From positions 1 to 8,377 of the forward strand of contig JAUPLM010000352.1 of the NCBI GenBank assembly GCA_030836965.1: a DNA stretch of 8,377 nucleotides, given 5' to 3'. The translations under genes were made by a program, and so were the position numbers. The notes beneath the pieces were generated by a model. It did no database searches. It was not told where the DNA came from and was given only the letters and a program-made list of their open reading frames with translations. This DNA is from Thermodesulfobacteriota bacterium (GTDB lineage: Bacteria; Desulfobacterota; Desulfobacteria; Desulfobacterales; RPRI01). Positions 1 through 5,139 of this stretch are shown here, piece by piece (within the stretch, counting starts at the first letter, position 1; each line of letters starts with the position of its first letter).

Positions 1-706
1 AGCCGACCAACCTGATGCTTTTAAAATATTCCGGTTTCCTGGGATCTCTTTCGAAATACTTCCTGAACCGGACAATGAAATTATCCACAGTCCGTGTCGT
101 TACAGCACCTGTATATCCCCATCCTATCTCAAGGAGTTTTCTTCGCGAAAGAGGTTTCCCCCTGTTTGCAATAAAAAGCTTCAACAGCTTCATCTCCTGT
201 TCCGTGAGGGTGACTTTTCCGGTTCCGCAAATAGCCGTGGATTTTTCAAAATCGATTATATTATCACCAAAACGGTATGCACCGGAAAATATTGCTCCCG
301 TTTCCGACCTTACTTCTTTCGATGACCAGGAAGCTCTGACCAGGAGGCGTTCGACTCTTAAGAGAAACTCTTCAAGATTGAAGGGCTTGGAAAGATAATC
401 GTCCACACCGAAGGAAAGGCCCTTTATCCTGTCATGAGCCTCCGCTTTCGCCGACAGAATCAAAACGGGGAGGCGCTCATCCTCAAGCCGGATATGCTGA
501 AGAATTGATAATCCGTCGATTCCCGGGAGCATTATGTCCAGCACTATGAGATGCGGTCTCAATTCTTTCCATTCGTTAAGTCCAGATAGCCCGTCTTTAG
601 CGATCACGACATCATATCCCTGAAGTGAAAGATTCAGCTTAAGACCTTCAGCAATATGAGTATCATCTTCTATAACAAGGATTCGCTTTTTCCCGGAATT
701 TTTCAT
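1..706 (-). CDS. OmpR/PhoB-family response regulator (partial, C-terminus cut by window edge)
   Basis: DNA-binding output half of a two-component system; it should be phosphorylated by the kinase encoded just upstream. Translating the minus strand from the ATG at 706 gives 235 codons with no stop before the edge. Residues 8-120 are a receiver domain: acidic pocket D14/D15, phospho-acceptor D57 in the LDIMLPGIDG motif, switch Ser85 in ILSA, Y104, and K107 in SKPF. Residues about 140-235 are the winged-helix domain, with the typical TLTEQEMKLLKLF entry, LSRRKLLEIGWG, and TVDNFIVRFRKYFERDP recognition helix. The visible end (YFKSIRLVG) matches the point where this family usually reads (V)RGVGYRF, so only about 5-15 residues should be missing. 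It lies 20 nt behind the kinase stop codon, consistent with one transcript. No Shine-Dalgarno sequence is evident before the ATG. Family assignment is firm; the regulon and signal are unknown. Confidence 0.94.
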   Translation of the reverse strand, partial: MKNSGKKRILVIEDDTHIAEGLKLNLSLQGYDVVIAKDGLSGLNEWKELRPHLIVLDIMLPGIDGLSILQHIRLEDERLPVLILSAKAEAHDRIKGLSFGVDDYLSKPFNLEEFLLRVERLLVRASWSSKEVRSETGAIFSGAYRFGDNIIDFEKSTAICGTGKVTLTEQEMKLLKLFIANRGKPLSRRKLLEIGWGYTGAVTTRTVDNFIVRFRKYFERDPRKPEYFKSIRLVG

Positions 707-726
707 AAAGAAATTTATCTGTTGAG

Positions 727-1671
727 TTATAACGGCAATATGAGCGTAAAAACCGACCCTTTGCCGCTTCCTTTGCTTTCCGCGACAACTCTTCCCTTAT
801 GTATACGCGCTATGTTCTGAACAAGGTGAAGGCCCAGGCCGCTTCCCCTGGCGGTCATATCCTTATACTGACCGACCTGGTAAAATTTTCTGAATATCTT
901 CTTTATCTGCGCCTTTTCAATACCGATTCCGTTGTCTTCAAATTTTATGTGTATACTTTTTTTATTCAGGCTGAAAGTAATATCTATCCTGGGCGGTATG
1001 GAATTATTATACTTGACTGCGTTCGTCAGAATGTTCATGAGAAGCATTTCAAAGAGATATCCGTTAATAGGATAATTAATTAACTTTTCTGATGGGTTAT
1101 GAACATTTATTTCGCATCCCGGGAAAAGATGCCCGTTTGTTTTACAGAAAGATCCGACAACCGCAACAAGGTCGGACTCAACGAAGCTGCCACGGAAGCT
1201 TTTGCTCTCAATCCTTGCAAGGTCAAGTATACGCCCGATATTTTCAGAAAGTCCGGTAACATCCTGTATCATATATCCGATATATTTGAGCTGTTCCGCA
1301 CGTGAAAGCTCGTGTTTTGAAAGAGTCTCAAGGAAAAGCTTCAAAGAAGTTACAGGGGTTTTCAGTTCATGTGTAAAATTATTAATAAAATTCTGCTGAA
1401 GCCGGTATAGCTGATAAGTTTTAAGATTATAGACGAATATGGTAAATATCCCGAGGAGAATAATTCCTACAAGCAGGGACAAAACCAGGATAACGACCCA
1501 GGTGCGTGATTCAAGAACAACCGACGGCTCAAGGTTAAACCGGGCAACAACAGCCTCAAGCCCTGTGCTGACCTCCATATACCAGTAAATGAACAGGAAA
1601 AGCGACGCGGCCAGAGCCAGAACTGAAAAAATAAAAACAATAATCGGATAAAACCATTTTGATTGATCCAT
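727..1671 (-). CDS. Membrane sensor histidine kinase, minimal input domain
   Basis: Inner-membrane kinase of 314 residues that should autophosphorylate on His and pass the phosphate to the adjacent regulator. Residues 8-31 and 56-82 are transmembrane helices flanking a periplasmic loop of only about 24 residues, too small for a folded ligand-binding domain. No HAMP or PAS domain separates helix 2 from the dimerisation helix. HisKA begins at about 91, with H101 in NNFTHELKTPVTSL. The catalytic domain has the N box (LMNILTNAVKY, N213/N217), G1 DNGIG 246-250, F box F260-F263 (IFRKFYQV), and G2 GSGLGLHL from 276, so it looks active. The ATG at 1671 is chosen because no other ATG, GTG or TTG lies in frame before the upstream stop at 1696-1698. 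The start has no Shine-Dalgarno sequence. PhoR is a possible relative because the kinase pairs with a PhoB-type regulator, but the stimulus cannot be read from the sequence. Confidence 0.94.
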   Translation of the reverse strand: MDQSKWFYPIIVFIFSVLALAASLFLFIYWYMEVSTGLEAVVARFNLEPSVVLESRTWVVILVLSLLVGIILLGIFTIFVYNLKTYQLYRLQQNFINNFTHELKTPVTSLKLFLETLSKHELSRAEQLKYIGYMIQDVTGLSENIGRILDLARIESKSFRGSFVESDLVAVVGSFCKTNGHLFPGCEINVHNPSEKLINYPINGYLFEMLLMNILTNAVKYNNSIPPRIDITFSLNKKSIHIKFEDNGIGIEKAQIKKIFRKFYQVGQYKDMTARGSGLGLHLVQNIARIHKGRVVAESKGSGKGSVFTLILPL

Positions 1672-1682
1672 AATATAGCATG

Positions 1683-1711
1683 TTACTACAACACCTTACC
1701 TTTTATGTCAA
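1683..1711 (-). promoter_or_regulatory. Candidate promoter of the kinase-regulator operon
   Basis: Read on the minus strand, a perfect TTGACA -35 hexamer (1711-1706) is followed after 17 nt by TAGTAA (1688-1683), which matches only three of six -10 bases. Transcription would start near 1676, leaving roughly 5 nt before the kinase ATG at 1671. That fits the lack of a Shine-Dalgarno sequence there. An alternative TATATT with a TGC extension lies directly against the ATG, but is too close to serve this start codon. The weak -10 suggests dependence on an activator, perhaps bound at 1745-1766. This is inferred from sequence only. Confidence 0.4.
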
Positions 1712-1744
1712 CGTCCGAATATTTCTCTTTTTGAACTCCCTTCG

Positions 1745-1766
1745 CTTTTGTAAAACTTTTGTAAAA
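1745..1766 (+). promoter_or_regulatory. Tandem 11-bp repeat, PhoB/OmpR-type operator candidate
   Basis: CTTTTGTAAAA occurs twice, exactly abutting (1745-1755 and 1756-1766). Each unit can be read as a 7-bp block CTTTTGT plus an A4 spacer. The classical Pho box has the same geometry: CTGTCAT-type 7-mers at 11-bp pitch with an A/T-rich 4-bp spacer, bound head to tail by two winged-helix regulators. The site lies in the divergent region between the two-component operon and the radical SAM gene, pointing toward the latter. It is the natural candidate for binding by the neighbouring regulator, for autoregulation, control of the radical SAM/acyltransferase unit, or both. The repeat is seen directly; its role is inferred. 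Confidence 0.55.
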
Positions 1767-1832
1767 TATCAGATTGGTGTTTTATTTCCTGCCTGTTTTC
1801 ATTATCCTTAATACAAATTATTATGGCTTATT

Positions 1833-1837
1833 GAGGG
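1833..1837 (+). promoter_or_regulatory. Ribosome binding site that sets the radical SAM start
   Basis: GAGGG lies 5 nt before the ATG at 1843. It decides the start: an in-frame TTG at 1774 would add 23 hydrophobic residues that are absent from the usual MKNILLVYP-like beginning of this family, and that TTG has no Shine-Dalgarno sequence. Confidence 0.7.
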
Positions 1838-1842
1838 ATAAA

Positions 1843-3642
1843 ATGAAAAACATTTTACTTGTATATCCGGAAGTTCCGGGCAATACATACTGGAGCTTCA
1901 AGCACGCACTTAAATTCGTGCATAAAAAAAGCTCCATGCCTCCGTTAGGACTCATTACTATAGCATCTATTATACCTGAAAAATATAATCTCAGACTTAT
2001 CGATATGAATACCGGGCAGCTCAAAGAAAAGGATATTCTGTGGGCTGATGCCGTATTTATATCTGCAATGATAATCCAGAAAGAATCTTTTTTAAAAACC
2101 GTTTCGGCCTGCAAGAGCTTTCATGTCCCTGTTGTTGCAGGCGGCCCTTATCCGACATCGAGTTATAATGAGATAGAAGGAGTAGATCACTTCGTTCTTG
2201 GAGAGGTCGAAGATACCCTGAAAATATTCCTGGCCGATTATGAGAACGGATGCGCAAAAAAAATTTATTTGCCCGGCAGCCGGCCTGACCTTTCGAATTC
2301 CGCAACACCAAGGTTTGATCTTCTTGACATGAAAGCATACTCATCTATGTCAATACAGTATTCCAGGGGATGCCCTTTCAGGTGTGAATTCTGCGATATA
2401 TGGAAATCATACGGAAATACGCCGAGGTTAAAACCGGCAAATAATATAACGCTTGAACTCGATTCATTATATGATCTTGGATGGCAGGGCCCGGTTTTTA
2501 TTGTTGATGATAATTTTATCGGAAATAAAAAACGGGTTAAGAATGAACTGCTTCCTGTACTTATCGAATGGCAGAAAAAGCACGGACACGTTTTCAGGTT
2601 TTTCACGGAGGCCAGTATAAATATTGCGGATGATGAAGAGCTTATGAGGCAGATGAAAGATGCCGGCTTTAATGAAGTCTTCATAGGGATCGAAACGCCT
2701 TCACGGGAATCCTTGAAGGAAACCGGAAAATTTCAAAACCTTAAAAGTAATTTGCATGAAGCGGTACTTAAAATACAGCGGCACGGGATGGAGGTCATGG
2801 CTGGTTTTATTGTCGGATTTGACAGCGACAGAGAAGACATTTTCGACCGGCAGATCTCTTTTGTGCAGAAAGCGGGAATTCCCAAGGCCATGGTTGGTCT
2901 TCTTATTGCGCTGCCAAATACTGCTCTTTTTTCAAGATTAAAAAAGGAAGGCAGAATATTATGTGAACCGATCGGGAACAACACGCACGGGATGAGCACC
3001 AATTTTATCACCAAAATGGATATTATAAAATTAAAAGAGGGTTACAAGAAGGTTTTGAATAATATTTACGACTCAAACCTGAAAAATTACTTTACCCGCT
3101 GCAACGTACTCCTTGACAATCTGGGGAATACGGCCTTTTTTCAAAGACAGGTCCGTTTTCCGGAAATAAGAATATTTATTGAATCATTGTTCCGGCAGCT
3201 CTTCACGCGGTATGGTTTTCAATATCTGAAATTTCTTACAAGAAATTTCATAAAGCACAGGGATATATTTGCCGAGACTATCCGGTTCGGCATTGTTGGG
3301 CATCATTTCCACGTAATAACCAGGGAAATGCTCAAAATGGACAGAATATATTCTTCTCTTGAAACATGTTACTGCAATTTTCGGGAGCAGATTAAAAGGT
3401 ATCAGGAAACAGTAAAAGTAAATTCCAGAGAGACCATGATCAGAGCAACTTCGCTATTAAATCAAAGCAGGCAAACTTTTGAAAAATTGAAGAAACAAGC
3501 AGGCAAAATTGATGCAGACTTCCGCAGCGAGATAATTATCAGGTTCACCGAGGTTTCAAAAAAGACGGAAGAACTGTTTGAAGAATTTGAACGCTCATGT
3601 CCGGCAATTTCATTAAAAGTCCGGAGAAACTCTCTTCCCTGA
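1843..3642 (+). CDS. B12-binding-domain radical SAM protein, DUF4070/HpnP-like, with coiled-coil C-terminal extension
   Basis: Predicted radical S-adenosylmethionine enzyme of 599 residues. Residues 1-150 form a cobalamin-binding-like Rossmann domain (MKNILLVYPE start, MPPLGLITIASIIP 32-45, RLIDMN, VVAGGPYPTS, DHFVLGEVEDTL). The DxHxxG cobalamin-ligand motif is not visible, as in many of these enzymes. The radical SAM core follows: C177, C181 and C184 in CPFRCEFC bind the 4Fe-4S cluster, then VFIVDDNFIGNKK 218-230, FFTEASIN 253-260, FIGIETP 280-286 and GFIVGFDSD 321-329. About 390-490 matches the DUF4070-type region that closes this subfamily. The best-known member is HpnP, the hopanoid C-2 methylase; other members are uncharacterised, and no hopanoid gene is seen here, so the substrate is open. 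Residues about 510-585 are charged, heptad-like and probably coiled coil. The next gene starts 25 nt downstream. A cobalamin-dependent methylation or related C-C bond formation on a lipid is plausible but inferred. Confidence 0.93.
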   Translation: MKNILLVYPEVPGNTYWSFKHALKFVHKKSSMPPLGLITIASIIPEKYNLRLIDMNTGQLKEKDILWADAVFISAMIIQKESFLKTVSACKSFHVPVVAGGPYPTSSYNEIEGVDHFVLGEVEDTLKIFLADYENGCAKKIYLPGSRPDLSNSATPRFDLLDMKAYSSMSIQYSRGCPFRCEFCDIWKSYGNTPRLKPANNITLELDSLYDLGWQGPVFIVDDNFIGNKKRVKNELLPVLIEWQKKHGHVFRFFTEASINIADDEELMRQMKDAGFNEVFIGIETPSRESLKETGKFQNLKSNLHEAVLKIQRHGMEVMAGFIVGFDSDREDIFDRQISFVQKAGIPKAMVGLLIALPNTALFSRLKKEGRILCEPIGNNTHGMSTNFITKMDIIKLKEGYKKVLNNIYDSNLKNYFTRCNVLLDNLGNTAFFQRQVRFPEIRIFIESLFRQLFTRYGFQYLKFLTRNFIKHRDIFAETIRFGIVGHHFHVITREMLKMDRIYSSLETCYCNFREQIKRYQETVKVNSRETMIRATSLLNQSRQTFEKLKKQAGKIDADFRSEIIIRFTEVSKKTEELFEEFERSCPAISLKVRRNSLP

Positions 3643-3650
3643 AGCAGGAT

Positions 3651-3659
3651 AGGAAAGGA
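3651..3659 (+). promoter_or_regulatory. Ribosome binding site of the acyltransferase
   Basis: Purine-rich AGGAAAGGA lies in the 25-nt gap after the radical SAM stop codon and about 8 nt before the ATG at 3668. It supports that start and translation from a shared mRNA. Confidence 0.6.
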
Positions 3660-3667
3660 AAACAATC

Positions 3668-4552
3668 ATGTTCAGTTTTTTACCCGGATATCTCCGCGGA
3701 GTATTATCGGTGCTGATTTATGCGGTCAATACAATTTTCTGGACAACGTTCCTTTTTATAGCCGCGTTTTTAAAACTGATAATGCCGTTTGGTAAAAAGC
3801 ATTATAACAGGCTCCTTAACTGGATTGCCGACAAGTGGATACTGGTCAACACAATCAACCAGAAACTCATGAATAATATCCGATGGGATGTTCAAGGTCT
3901 TGAAAACCTCAGGCCTGACGGATGGTACCTGGTCGTGGCCAACCACCAGTCATGGACCGATATCCTCGTTCTGCAGAGAGTCTTTCACAGAAAAATTCCT
4001 TTTCTTAAATTTTTTTTAAAGAAAGAACTGATCTGGGTGCCGTTTTTAGGGCTTGCATGGTGGGCGCTCGACTTTCCTTTCATGAAGAGATATTCTAAAG
4101 CCTTTCTTGATAAGTATCCGCACCTGAAAGGAAAGGACATAGAGATTACAAAAAAGGCCTGTGAAAAATTCAAGACAATACCTGTATCGGTAATGAATTT
4201 TGTTGAAGGAACCCGGTTTACCGCTGAAAAACACCGGAGGCAGAAATCTCCGTACGCCAACCTGCTTAATCCCAAAGCCGGGGGAGTAGCCTTTGTTCTT
4301 TCCGCCATGGGAGAACAGTTGCATAAGATAGTGAATGTGACTATCGTATACCCGAATGGAGCAAAGAGCTTCTGGGATTTCCTGTGCGGAAAAATCGGGG
4401 AAATAAAAGTAATGGTTCATACGCTACCGGTTAACGGAGAAATTATCGGCGACTATGTCAATAACGCGGAATTCAGGGAGAATTTCCAGAAATGGATCAA
4501 TTCAGTCTGGGAACAAAAAGATATGCAAATTGATTCAATACTCAAATCATAA
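3668..4552 (+). CDS. PlsC-superfamily acyltransferase, YihG-like
   Basis: Membrane acyltransferase of 294 residues in the lysophosphatidic acid acyltransferase superfamily (1-acyl-glycerol-3-phosphate acyltransferase-type chemistry: fatty acyl transfer to a lipid hydroxyl). Residues about 10-40 are hydrophobic and should anchor the protein. Motif I is NHQSWTD at 92-98, the catalytic HX4D pair being H93 and D98. Motif II corresponds to FPFMKRYSK 136-144, motif III to FVEGTRF 178-184, and motif IV lies near VNVTIVYPNG 222-231. The WW-ALDFPFMKRYSKAFL block, the PHLKGKDIEITKKACEKF stretch, and the KSPYANLLNPKAGG block closely resemble E. coli YihG, which is of similar length, rather than housekeeping PlsC. 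YihG-type enzymes have been linked to phospholipid acyl-chain composition. It follows the radical SAM gene by 25 nt, so the two probably act on related lipid substrates; acyl donor and acceptor are not deducible. All catalytic motifs are intact. Confidence 0.93.
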   Translation: MFSFLPGYLRGVLSVLIYAVNTIFWTTFLFIAAFLKLIMPFGKKHYNRLLNWIADKWILVNTINQKLMNNIRWDVQGLENLRPDGWYLVVANHQSWTDILVLQRVFHRKIPFLKFFLKKELIWVPFLGLAWWALDFPFMKRYSKAFLDKYPHLKGKDIEITKKACEKFKTIPVSVMNFVEGTRFTAEKHRRQKSPYANLLNPKAGGVAFVLSAMGEQLHKIVNVTIVYPNGAKSFWDFLCGKIGEIKVMVHTLPVNGEIIGDYVNNAEFRENFQKWINSVWEQKDMQIDSILKS

Positions 4553-4593
4553 TACTTGGATAATCATACAACTGGATTAAGAGCAGGAAATTT

Positions 4594-4902
4594 TTACCTT
4601 CGGTATTTTTTGTATCCCGCGAAAACCCAGATTAATCCCCATCCGAGGAATACCGGTCCTGCGCCGATGTAACAGAAAGTAATCAGATTTTTATTCCATG
4701 GCTCTAAATAAAATGCGGCGGCGATAATCCACAAAACGGAAAGGAATATTGCAAGGCGCATGCGTCCGTGAACCGCATGTGTTTTCTTTGCCGGTTTGAC
4801 AAATGTTACCTCCTGCCTTTTATTGGCTCTCATTCTTGGTATAAAAAATATTGCAAACGCTATCAACGCTATAACAACTATCTCATTTATTCCCGAACCC
4901 AT
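4594..4902 (-). CDS. Small three-helix membrane protein with TatA-like N-terminus, function unknown
   Basis: I do not recognise a named family for this 102-residue protein. Three hydrophobic helices are visible at about 7-22, 49-66 and 73-95, joined by a strongly basic linker (RMRANKRQ and KPAKKTHAVHGRMR) and ending in KKYRR, which favours a cytoplasmic linker and tail-charge pattern typical of inner-membrane proteins. The N-terminus, MGSGINEIVVIALIAFAIFFIPRM, has the spacing of the TatA/B start (a G-I-x-E-hydrophobic run ending in F-x-P). The amphipathic helix that should follow in TatA is missing and two more helices follow instead. The ATG at 4902 is preceded by GGAGG at 4910-4906, only 3 nt away; no other in-frame start exists before the upstream stop. 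The gene converges on the acyltransferase, 41 nt away, and diverges from the AsmA-type gene. The good Shine-Dalgarno sequence and protein-like composition support a real gene. Confidence 0.75.
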   Translation of the reverse strand: MGSGINEIVVIALIAFAIFFIPRMRANKRQEVTFVKPAKKTHAVHGRMRLAIFLSVLWIIAAAFYLEPWNKNLITFCYIGAGPVFLGWGLIWVFAGYKKYRR

Positions 4903-5006
4903 CTTCCTCCAAGTTGTATATATCTGCTGGCAGAAAAAACATATTATCCGGCAATGAAAATTGCGCTACTTTTAATCATCCGCCTTCTATCACAAACAAA
5001 TAATAT

Positions 5007-5019
5007 GGGCAAGTTGCCC
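5007..5019. repeat. 13-bp palindrome in the divergent spacer
   Basis: GGGCAA and TTGCCC flank a single central G, a perfect odd-length inverted repeat. It is too tight to fold as a hairpin with the full stem (a 5-bp stem with 3-nt loop is possible) and lacks a T-run, so an operator is more likely than a terminator. It may also be chance. Confidence 0.3.
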
Positions 5020-5077
5020 GGCAAAAATATAGACTTTGCATAGCACATGGTATAGGCAACGGTGAGTTATTCAATCC

Positions 5078-5090
5078 TCCCGGCCCGGGA
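5078..5090. repeat. Second 13-bp palindrome in the divergent spacer
   Basis: TCCCGG and CCGGGA flank a central C, giving a perfect 13-bp inverted repeat. Its centre is 71 bp from that of the palindrome at 5007-5019 and it lies just upstream of the candidate AsmA-gene promoter, a typical place for a regulator site. The GC-rich block stands out from the AT-rich spacer. No binding protein can be named. Confidence 0.3.
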
Positions 5091-5104
5091 TAGACAGTTT
5101 TGAC

Positions 5105-5132
5105 TTGACCGGACCGCATTTGGTGCTATTTA
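5105..5132 (+). promoter_or_regulatory. Candidate promoter of the AsmA-type gene, possibly leaderless
   Basis: TTGACC (5105-5110, five of six -35 bases) is followed after 16 nt by TATTTA (5127-5132, four of six -10 bases). Start of transcription would fall about 7 nt after the -10, that is at or next to the ATG at 5140. No Shine-Dalgarno sequence lies in the 15 nt before that ATG, so a leaderless mRNA would explain both observations. An overlapping TTGACT at 5100 offers a second, worse-spaced -35. Confidence 0.4.
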
Positions 5133-5139
5133 TGATTAC

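Noticed and set aside
15..398. 127-codon plus-strand open frame
   Set aside because: Lies antisense to the response regulator winged-helix and receiver domains, whose motifs are unmistakable on the minus strand; its translation has no family features.
1774..1842. Upstream TTG start for the radical SAM gene
   Set aside because: The added 23 residues do not fit the family N-terminus and the TTG has no Shine-Dalgarno sequence, while the ATG at 1843 has GAGGG 5 nt upstream.
1843..3642. Naming the radical SAM gene hpnP
   Set aside because: Similarity is at the DUF4070 family level, no hopanoid genes are in view, and many family members are not hopanoid methylases.
4588..4612. Terminator between the convergent acyltransferase and small membrane protein genes
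   Set aside because: TACC/GGTA is only a 4-bp stem with a 3-nt loop; the following T6 is part of an AT-rich stretch. Too weak to call.
4954..5043. 29-codon plus-strand peptide with a hydrophobic start (MKIALLLIIRLL)
   Set aside because: No ribosome binding site, overlaps the 5' control region of the small membrane protein, and has no other support.
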